NCBI GenBank assembly: GCA_039583875.1
Contig: CM077150.1
Location: forward strand, 1,332,501 to 1,396,500
DNA length: 64,000 nt
Direction of reading: 5' to 3'
Source of the DNA: Platanthera guangdongensis
Lineage: Eukaryota; Streptophyta; Magnoliopsida; Asparagales; Orchidaceae
Of this stretch, positions 54,264-59,210 are shown piece after piece. The notes beneath the pieces were generated by a model. It was given only the letters and a program-made list of their open reading frames with translations, searched no databases and was not told the DNA's origin. Every line of letters starts with the position of its first letter. Within the stretch, counting starts at the first letter, position 1. The translations under genes were made by a program, and so were the position numbers.

Positions 54264-54738
54264 AAGAAGGTTTAGCTAAACAACTAATAAATGATTTAAA
54301 CATTCTAATTTTAGCATTTGTATTGAGTATGCCAAATGCATTTAAAGAATATTACCAGGTAAAATAAGGGGCATGGTTTTGAAACAAAAGGTGAAGGCAT
54401 TTCAAATGAGAAGTTCACTAGAAGAACAAAATTGTTGAATTTCAATTGTTGGTAGTTTGCATTATTTCTTTCACTCATCCTTCAGCAAATATTACTTGCA
54501 TGGGCGCTAGAGATAAATCATTCATCACAATTGCCAACAGATTTCTTATTCCGAGGCAAAATGACTTTGGAGTTTAAAAATGGTGAAGAGTTCCCTTCCA
54601 TAAATTTGAGATTTGATGTGATGAAATAAAAAATAAAGATACTAGATAAAATTCTTACCATGACCAGGAGAGCTTAACAAACTGTTCATGAGTATAGTAT
54701 CATATCCAACAAAGCTGTTAATTAGAAGCTGCTGCCAC
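6113..54738 (-). CDS. Membralin-like ER membrane protein, eight 3' exons across about 48.6 kb
   Basis: Exons on the minus strand, in order: 54738-54659, 39241-39158, 7552-7436, 7333-7248, 7157-7051, 6948-6857, 6766-6690, 6589-6113. All introns are GT-AG, and every junction keeps one frame, giving 372 codons plus a stop at 6115-6113. Diagnostic strings in order are [138 protein letters not shown] and [20 protein letters not shown]. Several hydrophobic segments form membrane spans; the last exon adds a disordered tail ending [16 protein letters not shown]. Membralin (TMEM259) is a conserved multi-pass ER membrane protein, linked in animals to ER-associated degradation; its plant role is less defined. 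About 250 N-terminal residues are missing, expected to the right. Two introns are swollen to 31.6 kb and 15.4 kb by retroelements. Confidence 0.88.
7553..8263. other. Membralin intron DNA next to exon 7436-7552
   Basis: Mostly unique AT-rich sequence at the 3' end of the 31.6-kb intron. A short 'GGGCCCATTTGGTT' string near 7809 looks like a terminus of a small DNA transposon, but no matching opposite end was found. Confidence 0.4.
8264..8840. repeat. Fold-back region with a tandemly duplicated palindromic unit
   Basis: An approximately 85-bp unit occurs twice in tandem (about 8264-8348 and 8349-8434). Each unit holds the palindrome GGAAATATG...CGCGCAACGCG...CATATTTCC. Further inward the two sides pair: CGGATCGGTAAAA (about 8464) with TTTTACCGATCCG (about 8750), GAGAGCTGG with CCAGCTCTC (8526/8668), and GATTGCTATATAAAC (8568-8582) with its complement at 8621-8635. 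The right side ends with another GCGCGGATAT...ATCCGCGG. The whole is an imperfect inverted repeat, probably a fold-back type non-autonomous transposon inserted in a TA-rich site. No protein is encoded. Confidence 0.55.
8842..8938. repeat. TATATG/GTACATATA microsatellite
   Basis: Simple alternating purine-pyrimidine repeat made of TATATGTA, TACGTATA and GTACATATA steps, self-complementary throughout. The tyrosine/isoleucine-rich open frames crossing it are artefacts of the repeat. Confidence 0.85.
9053..9555. mobile_element. Compound fold-back element of five nested hairpins
   Basis: Outer inverted repeats of about 75 bp start GTGGGTCAAGATGGTCTCAA (9059-9078) and end with the complement near 9531-9553. 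Inside are five perfect or near-perfect hairpins: H1 9091-9137 (CAACATGAAAGTTGT stem), H2 with 50-bp perfect arms 9153-9202 and 9217-9266 and a 14-nt loop, H3 9279-9331 (copy of H1), H4 about 9344-9453 (copy of H2 with an 8-bp change), and H5 9468-9520 (copy of H1 with its loop inverted). No coding capacity. This organisation fits a non-autonomous fold-back or MITE-like element; its family is not identified. Confidence 0.7.
9556..10061. other. Intronic DNA, possible left LTR of the copia relic
   Basis: Contains GGGC-rich imperfect repeats (9665-9760) and AT-rich sequence up to the primer site at 10,062. It could include a decayed LTR, but neither a TG start nor a second copy was found. Confidence 0.35.
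10062..11010 (+). pseudogene. Decayed Ty1/copia gag relic
   Basis: Starts with TGGTATCAGAGC (10,062-10,073), the classic primer site complementary to the initiator methionine tRNA. Shifting frames then show copia gag similarity: RLNGDNFL near 10,415-10,440, DLTYAIW near 10,529-10,549, [13 protein letters not shown] around 10,850-10,890 and YALMIEKHK near 10,981-11,007. The frame is broken many times and no protease, integrase or reverse transcriptase follows. The original element must be old, and it is interrupted on its right by a SINE. Confidence 0.65.
11256..11445 (+). mobile_element. Au-like SINE with 15-bp target site duplication
   Basis: The SINE body is 11,271-11,430. It contains the pol III B box GGTTCGAATCC (about 11,299), the block GTAGGGTAAGGTTTGCC, and the 3' end GTGCACCGAGCTGCCCTTTTT (positions 11,410-11,430, written here as 21 bases in two blocks of the sequence), the signature of the plant Au SINE family. 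Identical 15-bp duplications ATTAATGTGTTATTC lie at 11,256-11,270 and 11,431-11,445. The A box end is missing, so the copy was 5'-truncated on insertion, as usual for LINE-driven retroposition. Confidence 0.85.
11446..11965. other. Intronic DNA left of the SINE cluster
   Basis: Degenerate sequence that becomes C-rich after 11,640. It may be further remains of the copia gag region; nothing certain is recognised. Confidence 0.35.
11966..12181 (-). mobile_element. tRNA-derived SINE copy 1 of a five-copy cluster
   Basis: Read on the minus strand, the head (12,181 downwards) has an A-box-like CAACTCAGTTGGTGATGA followed by TCTAGGAGGTCGGGTGTTCG and a B-box core GTTCGATC, then a body with TGGGACTCCAGGGTG and a tail. 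The same unit recurs four more times up to 13,062. It is not a functional tRNA because it lacks a tRNA fold beyond the two promoter boxes. Confidence 0.6.
12180..12413 (+). mobile_element. tRNA-derived SINE copy 2, head-to-head with copy 1
   Basis: Plus-strand copy with head GATGATAGCTCTGG, TCTAGGAGGTGGGTGTTTGA (B-box region about 12,216-12,240), the body motif GATGCTAGGGTGGCAGGCAG and the tail ATGCATCATAAAAGTGC. It abuts copy 1 at their heads and copy 3 at their tails. Confidence 0.6.
12414..12624 (-). mobile_element. tRNA-derived SINE copy 3
   Basis: Minus-strand copy. The plus strand shows the tail TTTATGATGTAAGACGGGCG first and the head AACTAAGCTGCA last, with B-box complement GGGAATCGAACACCCG near 12,557. 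Its tail faces the tail of copy 2. Confidence 0.6.
12625..12850 (-). mobile_element. tRNA-derived SINE copy 4
   Basis: Minus-strand copy directly following copy 3 in the same orientation, the best preserved of the group. Its head reads GCAGCTCAGTTGGTGATGA, close to the tRNA A box, and its B-box region reads GGGTGTTTGATCCCC. A 74-codon open frame across it is chance. Confidence 0.65.
12851..13062 (+). mobile_element. tRNA-derived SINE copy 5, head-to-head with copy 4
   Basis: Plus-strand copy with GCTGATGAGAGCTCTGC at the head, B box GTGTTCAATCCCGG (about 12,900) and tail GTTTGTCCTGCATCAC. It closes the cluster on the right. Confidence 0.6.
13063..16601. other. Intronic DNA without recognised gene
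   Basis: No gene is supported. 13,063-13,400 is C-rich. 14,190-14,880 contains short overlapping open frames without recognisable domains. 15,272-15,505 has a 77-codon open frame of unknown meaning, judged a chance frame. 15,880-15,960 repeats GTCGAC/CATCGACT. 16,185-16,300 is a CTT/CCT microsatellite. Some of this may be LTR debris, but no paired ends were found. Confidence 0.4.
17580..17945 (-). repeat. Array of short palindromes in the LTR, inverted copy
   Basis: About seven hairpin-forming units of the type AGTCCTACTCAAACGAGTAGG, cut here to their core, spaced 30-50 bp. They are the minus-strand version of the array at 20,462-20,820. Confidence 0.85.
18891..18900 (-). promoter_or_regulatory. 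LTR TATA box, inverted copy
   Basis: CTATTTATAG is the complement of the TATAAATAG box in the opposite arm. It would drive leftward transcription out of the element, in the sense direction of the membralin gene. Confidence 0.6.
19165..19230. other. Palindrome centre (unpaired spacer) of the left LTR
   Basis: A 66-bp unpaired spacer rich in GTCGAC/TCGAG, bounded on both sides by GTCACGCCCCATGTCACGGG blocks. It is the presumed recombination or turn-around point. Confidence 0.7.
19496..19504 (+). promoter_or_regulatory. LTR TATA box
   Basis: TATAAATAG preceded by T-rich sequence and followed by GCCCAGTTCTGTAAGG, a standard plant LTR core promoter layout. It would start the genomic RNA of the element. 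Confidence 0.65.
20462..20820 (+). repeat. Array of short palindromes in the LTR
   Basis: Six to seven units such as CCTACTCGTTCGAGTAGGAC, CCTACTCGTCTGAGTAGGAC and CCCACTCGTTTGAGTGGGAC, each a 20-24 bp palindrome, separated by 25-50 bp of related spacer with CGCAATTTT or GGCCGGACTT. The same array recurs at 28,162-28,513. It lies in the transcribed part of the LTR. Confidence 0.85.
21806..21823 (+). promoter_or_regulatory. Primer binding site for tRNA-Asp (first copy)
   Basis: TGGCGCCGTTGCCGGGGA is complementary to the 3' end of plant tRNA-Asp including CCA. It lies seven bases after the LTR end. Confidence 0.85.
21966..26831 (+). pseudogene. Athila-like gag-pol, low-quality first copy, cut by the gap
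   Basis: Co-linear with 29,666-34,539, but broken by many single-base insertions and deletions, mostly in short homopolymers. Recognisable parts: gag 22,247-23,040 ([20 protein letters not shown]), protease about 23,665-24,168 ([13 protein letters not shown]), reverse transcriptase about 24,581-25,110 ([27 protein letters not shown]), RNase H about 25,420-25,740, and integrase 26,050-26,831 ([25 protein letters not shown]). Its 3' end is lost in the N gap. It is probably the same locus as the second copy, read from an unpolished contig end, not a second insertion. Confidence 0.8.
26832..27331. other. Assembly gap of exactly 500 N
   Basis: Round-number N run, the usual placeholder for a scaffold gap of unknown size. 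Open frames running through it are meaningless. Confidence 0.99.
27332..29497 (+). repeat. Athila-like LTR 3' part, second copy
   Basis: Matches 19,632-21,799 nearly base for base, begins abruptly at the gap and ends CCCATCA at 29,497. It includes the palindrome array at 28,162-28,513. Confidence 0.9.
29504..29521 (+). promoter_or_regulatory. Primer binding site for tRNA-Asp (second copy)
   Basis: TGGCGCCGTTGCCGGGGA, identical to the site at 21,806. Confidence 0.85.
29666..31040 (+). pseudogene. Athila-like gag, few frame breaks
   Basis: ATG at 29,666 in GTGTATGACCCG. The retrotransposon gag domain is read in one frame from about 29,846 to 30,895: [40 protein letters not shown] and [20 protein letters not shown], then a proline/asparagine-rich tail ([20 protein letters not shown]). 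Frame changes occur near 29,835 and near 30,850, and the conserved linker [19 protein letters not shown] is read in another frame at about 30,900-30,960. Gag forms the virus-like particle. No CCHC knuckle is seen, which is normal for this branch. Confidence 0.8.
31041..31880 (+). pseudogene. Athila-like protease region
   Basis: The linker from about 30,985 ([12 protein letters not shown]) leads into the aspartic protease core [13 protein letters not shown] (about 31,441-31,480), where the usual D-T/S-G triad reads D-L-G, and then [20 protein letters not shown] (about 31,660-31,720). Frame changes occur near 31,255 and near 31,570. It cleaves the polyprotein in active relatives. Confidence 0.75.
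31881..32826 (+). CDS. Athila-like reverse transcriptase
   Basis: A 299-codon open frame from 31,927. RT blocks in order: [76 protein letters not shown] and the catalytic FMDDFSVF (about 32,730-32,755), a Y-to-F variant of YxDD common in this branch. The frame then breaks at about 32,820, between RT and RNase H, where the first copy carries a different single-base change. Confidence 0.88.
32827..33500 (+). CDS. Athila-like RNase H
   Basis: Continues RT in another frame: [40 protein letters not shown] and the RNase H core [37 protein letters not shown] and [13 protein letters not shown] (to about 33,410). The active-site D of CDASD, E of TEKE and D of TDHSAL are present. A frame change follows at about 33,450. 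Confidence 0.85.
33458..34860 (+). CDS. Athila-like integrase, intact to the stop codon
   Basis: After a short linker ([15 protein letters not shown]) with one more shift near 33,690, the frame from 33,616 is open to TGA at 34,858-34,860. The HHCC zinc site is [12 protein letters not shown] with ACDSCQRSG. The DDE triad is visible as the D of GIDFVGPLP, the D of SDRGTHFCN and the E of [10 protein letters not shown]. The C-terminal part [17 protein letters not shown] and [16 protein letters not shown] has no chromodomain. It joins cDNA ends to target DNA, giving the 5-bp duplication seen. Confidence 0.9.
34861..36721 (+). other. Athila-like 3' non-coding region with duplicated polypurine motif
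   Basis: No env-like ORF. It contains A- and T-rich homopolymer blocks (35,060-35,680). The motif AAGTATGGGGGTATT occurs twice, right after pol (35,163-35,177, preceded by CATTGGGGACAATGT) and at the LTR edge (36,707-36,721). The second is the likely plus-strand primer tract. Confidence 0.75.
36722..36898 (+). repeat. Athila-like LTR 5' part, direct arm (177 bp)
   Basis: Starts TGATAAACTG directly after the polypurine tract and ends GGGAAGTAC, perfectly complementary to 37,078-37,254 by inspection. Confidence 0.9.
36899..37077. other. Palindrome centre of the right LTR
   Basis: A 179-bp unpaired spacer with CACGGGCGTG and GTCACGCCC motifs and TCGTCGAG boxes, similar in composition to the left centre. 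Confidence 0.7.
37078..37254 (-). repeat. Athila-like LTR 5' part, inverted arm (177 bp)
   Basis: Complement of 36,722-36,898, ending CAGTTTATCA immediately before the CTCGT duplication. Confidence 0.9.
37260..39157. other. Membralin intron DNA between the Athila-like element and exon 39,158
   Basis: AT-rich intron sequence without a supported gene. The 74-codon frame at 38,081-38,305 has no recognisable domain. Confidence 0.45.
39158..39241 (-). CDS. Isolated membralin exon (84 bp)
   Basis: Acceptor CAG at 39,244-39,242 and donor G|GTTCG at 39,157. It encodes (G)[18 protein letters not shown] and PSEGSARFG and joins in phase with the upstream exon (…SSPGHG) and the downstream exon (DYFVMKS…). 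It lies 31.6 kb from the next exon. Confidence 0.9.
39498..40746 (+). mobile_element. Class II element carrying coding-like DNA (Pack-type candidate)
   Basis: Terminal inverted repeats of about 45 bp: GGGTGTTGTTATAGACAAAC at 39,506 and its near-complement ending CAACACCC at 40,738. Both contain GGCTATATACAAAC. They are flanked by TAAATTTA (39,498-39,505 and 40,739-40,746), 8-9 bp long. GGG ends and an 8-9 bp duplication fit a MULE or hAT. Subterminal TTTGTATATA repeats occur at both ends. There is no transposase, so it is non-autonomous. Confidence 0.7.
39679..39889 (+). CDS. Coding-like GC-rich exon inside the Pack-type element
   Basis: ATG in context AGCAATGGCG opens a frame of about 70 codons ([20 protein letters not shown]…) ending at a GT donor-like site after 39,889. 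It includes an imperfect duplication encoding [12 protein letters not shown] residues. The GC content is far above that of the element. A second open frame at 39,956-40,192 could be a following exon. No family was recognised; a captured gene fragment is the best guess, chance is possible. Confidence 0.35.
40934..41062 (-). mobile_element. Au-like SINE, 5'-truncated, with 10-bp TSD
   Basis: The minus-strand SINE body is 40,944-41,052. On the plus strand it starts AAAAGGCAGCCCGGTGCAC (the complement of the family 3' end) and contains CCGGGGAAGCG and GGCAAACCTTACCTACATTT. TAAAATATAA flanks it at 40,934-40,943 and 41,053-41,062. The B box is lost by 5' truncation. Confidence 0.8.
41063..43584. 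other. Membralin intron DNA, unresolved
   Basis: No supported gene. 41,560-41,990 is GTCG/CGAC-rich with a 111-codon frame (41,645-41,980) of no recognisable domain and resembles LTR-type sequence, but paired ends were not found. The rest is AT-rich. Confidence 0.4.
44150..45800 (+). pseudogene. copia gag, interrupted by a hAT-like MITE
   Basis: Gag similarity: TIMKLDGIN (44,255-44,280), then after the [55 protein letters not shown] and the CCHC knuckle [18 protein letters not shown] (about 45,533-45,586). Frame changes occur at 44,995 and in the C run at 45,166-45,180. Confidence 0.8.
44308..44893. mobile_element. hAT-like MITE in copia gag
   Basis: The body, 44,316-44,885, starts TAGGGGTG and ends CACACCTA. 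The 8-bp flanks ACTCTTGT and ACTCATGC match at six of eight positions. Subterminal GGTTCGGTTC repeats are complementary between the two sides (44,459 and 44,745). No coding capacity. It interrupts the gag frame exactly. Confidence 0.7.
45862..48461 (+). mobile_element. Insert in copia protease region, possible solo LTR
   Basis: It begins (T)TGTTGGGAATAATCCC and ends …TTGTGATTAA, with ACCACC on both sides (45,856-45,861 and 48,462-48,467). Beyond it the copia resumes at the protease motif. Without its own nested solo LTR it is about 1.37 kb. A CCGCCCTCCTCTAGAG string near 48,425 resembles the 3' end of copia LTRs. Exact ends and class are uncertain. Confidence 0.5.
46867..48101 (+). mobile_element. 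Nested solo LTR with TSD TTTGG
   Basis: The body, 46,872-48,096 (1,225 bp), starts TGATGGGGGA and ends CCCTACATCA, with TTTGG at 46,867-46,871 and 48,097-48,101. The TATA box TATAAATAG lies at 47,105-47,113. The proline-rich open frame inside (47,267-47,836) has no domain and sits in the CT-rich leader part. Confidence 0.8.
48470..49740 (+). pseudogene. copia protease and integrase remains
   Basis: Protease motif DHMTDF-like around 48,512-48,530, then degenerate GAG-pre-integrase ([11 protein letters not shown]) and integrase parts, e.g. HVCTP near 49,320 and [20 protein letters not shown] (about 49,525-49,590), [16 protein letters not shown]. Many frame breaks; part of the integrase core is unreadable. 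Confidence 0.7.
50140..51480 (+). pseudogene. copia reverse transcriptase and RNase H remains
   Basis: RT blocks [42 protein letters not shown] and [12 protein letters not shown]; RNase H blocks [35 protein letters not shown] and [16 protein letters not shown]. The catalytic YVDD position reads IVNMGDI, so it is inactive; several stops and shifts. An 18-base G run (about 51,404-51,421) lies near the 3' end. Confidence 0.8.
51650..53759 (-). mobile_element. 2.1-kb solo-LTR-like insertion in the copia 3' LTR, TSD AAATC
   Basis: The body, 51,655-53,754, starts TGTAAAAC and ends GGGCCGTTACA, flanked by AAATC (51,650-51,654 and 53,755-53,759). Read on the minus strand it begins TGTAACGGCCCGTACTCCGC, a start typical of plant gypsy LTRs. 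No pol domain is inside, so a solo LTR is the simplest reading; a small non-autonomous element is possible. Confidence 0.75.
53786..54658. other. Membralin intron DNA with a TA microsatellite
   Basis: AT-rich, ending at the donor of exon 54,659. It includes a (TA)n tract at about 54,171-54,262, an assembly-prone site. No gene. Confidence 0.5.
54659..54738 (-). CDS. Isolated membralin exon (80 bp)
   Basis: Acceptor TAG at 54,741-54,739 after a pyrimidine-rich tract, donor G|GTAAG at 54,658. It encodes [27 protein letters not shown] in phase with the exon at 39,241. It is the most upstream membralin exon recognised here. Confidence 0.88.
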
Positions 54739-55123
54739 CTAGCACAAGCATAGAGAGGAAGAGATGCGTTTGTTATATTGTCATCTAAAACCAGGTGAAA
54801 AAAAAGCCGAGTGAAGATGCAAGTGGTGATGGAAACTAGTGGAACAAATTCTTTTTTTAATGCCCTGCAACATGGAATTTCCAACAAAAATCATTTCATT
54901 CATTTCTGTTATACACATACTTTTTTCAAACAAGTCATATATTAAGTTTATGCTTATAACATTATCAAACAAATTTCTCATATTATGGTTTTGCCTATAT
55001 CACTAACTGGCTAGTCAGAAAGTTGGTTTAAACTTCAACTATCCAGTTTCCCTGTGAAACTATATTAACGTTGGCAAGATTATGACTACTGCTAAAAAAA
55101 TTGACCAAAAATGTCATCATTTT
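54739..55123. other. Upstream membralin intron DNA
   Basis: AT-rich; the expected preceding exon was searched for and not found here. Confidence 0.4.
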
Positions 55124-55307
55124 TGTTAGAAAAGCTCATTTAAGGGCCCATATTGTTTCTTCTTTTTCTCTCTTTTTGTATTAGTCCCACATCATGTATT
55201 AGGATTTCTCCCTTCCTTCTTCTCCTATATAAGTGTGTGTATACTTGTAACTATTACTTGAATGAATATATACAAGGTTTTGGGCATATTTCTACATGGT
55301 ATCAGAG

Positions 55308-56200
55308 GGAGGTTCGAACTGAGCGGCCTGCCCTTTTTGAACCCGCACGGTCTATCTTCTGTCCGCAACCTGCGCGGCCTCCTGCGGCCTGCCCTTCTGT
55401 CCGCTCCGCTCCTCCTTCACTCCCTCTCTCTCCCGTGGATCCACCCCCCCCCCCCCCTCCGTCCTTTTTATAACCTCTCTTCTCTCCCGTGGGCCCCACT
55501 TCTCTCTGCGACTTCTCTTGCCCCTTGCGGTTTGTCTGCTTCTAGCCGCCCGGTCTTTATCTCCTATAGCCGCTCGAGTTCCTACTCGCGGCCTCTCTCC
55601 TCCAGACCGCTCTACCTCTCATGGCCTGTTCTCCTGCGCTGCGGCTTGCCTACGGCTTGTTCTCCACCCTACCTACTACCCGCTCGCACCGGACTCCCTT
55701 ACTTGCTGCAGCCTACTCCGATTCGCTGCGGCCTGCCCCTCCAGCTCTAGCTCGCTGCGGCCTCTTTCTGCTCTCTTCTGCTCGCTACCCGCCCGGCCTC
55801 CTGCGGCCTGTCTCTTCTGCGGGTTCTTGATGGTCGCTGCGATCTCTTCTCTCTCCGCTTGAGTCTCTCTCCTCGCGGGGTTCTTCTCTCACCTGCATCT
55901 TGGTCGCGGTTTCCTCCGGCTCTTCCCCACTCTGTCCGCGCGGCCTGTCTCTACCCGCTGCGGACTTCTCTGTTCTCGGCTTGTCTCTGTCTGTGCGGCC
56001 TCTCTCTTCCCGCTGCGGCCTCTCTGTTTGTGTGGCCTCTCTCTGACCGCTGCGGTTTGCCCCTAGTCGCCTCGACCGGCTCCAGTCTGCCGCGGTCTGT
56101 TCCTGCTAGCCGCCGGCCTCCCCTCTGCTAGTCGCCGACCTCCTCTCTGCTAGCCGCCCGGCCTCGTCTCTTCTAGCCGCCCGGTATTTTCTTCTGCTCA
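55308..56200 (+). repeat. CT/GC-rich low-complexity DNA in place of gag
   Basis: About 0.9 kb of degenerate repeats built from CTGCGGCCT, CTCTCTTC and TAGCCGCC words. Short leucine/proline/serine-rich open frames in all frames have no gag similarity. A C run lies at 55,445-55,458. Confidence 0.7.
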
Positions 56201-56204
56201 CCGC

Positions 56205-56654
56205 ATGGCGCCTGCTGCTTCAGCTGTCACCTCTGTTGTGTCCTCTACGGAGGGTATCACCTGTCTCTCTCATCATCCTTGTTGGATCGTTGATTCCGGC
56301 GCTACTCACCATATCACCTCCCAGAAGCCCCCAGCGTATCTCCAAACGCCTCATCCTGCTCGCATCACTGTGGCCAACGGTGACACCCTCCCCGTCTTTG
56401 ACTCCGCTGATCTTCTGCTTACACCAACCCTTTCTCTTTCCTCGGTTCTTCACGTTCCGGGGTCTCCCTTCAATTTATTATCAGTTAGTCGTCTCACACA
56501 CGACCTTGACTGTTTTATTACATTTTCACTCTCTTCTTTTCTTATGCAGGATTGTCGTACCCGGAGTACCATTGGTCAGGGGCAGCTGGTGAATGGGTTG
56601 TACATCTTGGATATCCCACCAACTCTTCTCTCCACCATCTCTACTGTTGATTGA
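56205..56654 (+). pseudogene. copia protease domain
   Basis: ATG at 56,205 (MAPAASAVTSVVSSTEG) and the aspartic protease motif CWIVDSGATHHITS (about 56,283-56,320), followed by FNLLSVSRLTHDLDCFITF. A frame change at about 56,650 separates it from the GAG-pre-integrase part (HCRLGHAPLP…CESCVYGKQHRSSF) at 56,654-56,800, and a TGA at about 56,905 interrupts DDYSRTT*LYLL. Confidence 0.85.
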
Positions 56655-56907
56655 CATTGCCGCCTTGGACATGCTCCCCTTCCGATTCTCAAGTGGGCTC
56701 TTCCTGATATATCTTTACAGGAGTTCTCCTGTGAATCTTGTGTCTACGGCAAACAACATCGTTCCTCTTTCCCCCCTGCCTGTACCAGGAGTACTACTCC
56801 CTTATCGTTAGTTCATTCTGATATTTGGGGTCCTTATAGGATCCCTAGTATTTTTGGCTTTCGGTATTTTGTCACGTTCATTGACGATTACTCCCGTACC
56901 ACGTGAC

Positions 56908-59210
56908 TCTATTTACTACATGATCGCACTGAACTTCCCTCTGTCTTTCGCGCCTTTTTACTTGAGATGCGTACGCAGTTTGCCACTCCTCTCAAAGTCA
57001 TTCGCACTGATAATGCTCGGGAGTATACAGGTCGTGCCTTCTCCAATATCTGCACTGACTTTGGTGTCATCCATCAAACTTCATGTGCGTATACCCCTCA
57101 ACAAAACGGGGTGGCAGAACGCAAAAATCGTCATCTTCTCGATGTTGCCCGCTCCCTTATGTTCCAAATGCATGTTCCCACCGAATATTGGAACTTTGTT
57201 GTTTCCACCGCCTGTCATCTCATCAACTGCCTTCCCTCCTCTGTCCTTGCTTTTGCCTCACCCATCCAACTCCTCTATCCCTCCATCCCCCTCACATCTC
57301 TCACACCACGGATCTTTGGGTGTGTTTGTTATGTCCACCTTCTTGGCCCTTCTTCCGACAAACTTGCTCCTCGGGCCGCCAAGTATATGTTTGTTGGCTA
57401 CTCCCGCACTAAAAATGGGTACGTCTGCTACTCTCCTACTACTGGCAAAATGGTCGTTTCTGCGGATGTCACCTTCTGCGAAGACCAGCCCTTCCACTTA
57501 CCCAGCACCACCTCGTCTTCTGCTCCCTCGTCTTCTGCTCCCTCTCTTCCCCGGCCCGTTGTCCCTGTCACGCCATCTGTGCCGTCTTCTTCCTCCTCTC
57601 CCCCCGTTCCTCCTCGGGTTCCTCCTTCGCTAATCCGTGTCTACTCTCGTCGCCCATCCAAGGATGCTCCCGTGACCCAGCTCCCTGCTGCCAGCGATAG
57701 CTCGGCTGCGGTCGATCACACTCCCGTCTCTACAGCTCATCCCTTGGCCAACTACGTCTCTCTACATCGGCTAACGCCGCCTCTCTACGCGTTTGCCACC
57801 TCCCTTTCCTCTATTTCTATTCCTAACAATGTGCAGGAGGCGCTTCACCACCCAGGATGGCGGGTTGCTATGCACGATGAAATGCGGGCTCTCTGGGCTA
57901 ACCAGACCTGGGATCTGGTTCCTCTTCCTGCTGGCCACACCTCTGTTAGCTGCAAATGGGTCTTTGTCATTAAACATGCGACGGATGGCACTATCGACCG
58001 TCTGAAGGCCCGTCTTGTGGCACGAGGGTTTACTCAGCAACATGGCCTTGATTACGAGGAAACTTTCTCTCCCGTGACCAAATTGAACACGGTCCGCATT
58101 CTTCTCTCCTTGGCTGTTCATCGTCACTGGCCACTTTATCAGCTGGATATTAAGAATGTCTTCCTCAACGGCGATCTACAGGAGACAGTTTATATGCAGC
58201 AGCCTCCCGGGTTTGAGACCACGGGGGAGTCTTTGGTATGTCATCTTCAGAAATCCATTTATGGTCTCAAACAGTCCCTGCGTGCGTGGTTTGAAAAATT
58301 CAGTAAGGTGGTCTGTGCTAGTGGCTTCACTCGGAGCTCGGATGATTTTTCTCTCTTCACCCGACATCGGTCAACCGGGACTGTGATTCTTCTGGTCTAC
58401 GTTGATGATATCCTGATTACTGGCGACGACACGGCAGGAATACAACAGATCAAGGAACAGTTGAATTCTGCCTTTCAAACCAAAGATCTGGGCAACCTTT
58501 GGTACTTTCTCGGGCTCGAGGTCGCCCGACGCCCTGATGGTCTTGTGTTATCTCAAAGGAAGTACTGTATGGACCTCCTTCGTGATGCATGTTATTCTGG
58601 GTGTAAACCTGCGGAGACTCCTATGGACGCAAATCACAAGCTCCCGGCCCATAGCTCTGACTCTGACAAGCTACTTACAAATCCGGAATATTACAGACGC
58701 TTGGTTGGGAAGCTGATCTACCTTACGGTGACTCGACCAGACATCTCATTTGCTGTGGGAGTTGTGAGCCGTTTCATGCACGCACCTCGAACATCTCATC
58801 TTCAAGCTGTCGAGTGCATCCTTCGATATCTCAAGCTCGCCCCCGGACAAGGACTCGTGTACAAGCCATCCACATCTCTATCTCTTGTCGCGTATTCTGA
58901 CGATGACTACGCAGGATCTATTGATGATAGGCGCTCCACAACTGGATTATGTACTTACTTTGGTGGACACCTCATAACTTGGCGTAGCAAAAAACAGAAT
59001 GTGGTTGCGCGTTCCTCTGCCGAAGCCGAGTACCGGGTTATGGCTGCTGTTGTCTCTGAGCTAACCTGGCTTGAAGGCCTTCTGGGAGACTTAGGTGTTC
59101 GTCTCTCATCTTCGGCAACCTTATTTTGCGACAGTCAGGCAACAATTCATATTGCCAAGAATCCGGTTTTTCACGAAGGAACAAAGCATATCGAAGTTGA
59201 CTGTCACTTT
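56908..59210 (+). CDS. copia integrase, reverse transcriptase and RNase H, long open frame
   Basis: Open for about 750 codons (the first ATG is at 56,967). Integrase: IRTDNAREYTGRAF, CAYTPQQNGVAERKNRHLLD and PRIFGCVCYVHLLGPSSDKL. RT: CKWVFVIKHATDGTIDRLKA, QLDIKNVFLNGDLQETVYMQ, SIYGLKQSLRAWFEKF, the catalytic VYVDDILITG (about 58,399-58,428) and DLGNLWYFLGLEVARR. RNase H: LVAYSDDDYAGSIDDRRSTT, WRSKKQNVVARSSAEAEYRV, FCDSQATIHIAKNPVFHEGT. It ends when the next element interrupts KHIEVDCHF. The residues are intact, so the insertion is fairly young. Confidence 0.9.

Larger units (their letters stand above)
55124..59210 (+). mobile_element. Short-LTR Ty1/copia element, 3' end cut by a Sirevirus-like element
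   Basis: LTR 55,124-55,296 (TGTTAGAA…TTTCTACA, 173 bp, TATATAA at 55,226-55,232), primer site TGGTATCAGAG at 55,297-55,307, then a leader, protease, integrase, RT and RNase H up to KHIEVDCHF at 59,210, where another element begins. Gag is not recognisable. Confidence 0.85.

Noticed and set aside
54750..54887. Upstream extension of the 54.7-kb membralin exon (open frame to ATG at 54,887)
   Set aside because: The extension does not resemble membralin, and a good acceptor at 54,739-54,741 precisely precedes the conserved WQQLL segment.
55262..56131. Leucine/serine-rich ORFs before the copia protease as gag
   Set aside because: No gag core or zinc knuckle; the sequence is low-complexity in all frames.
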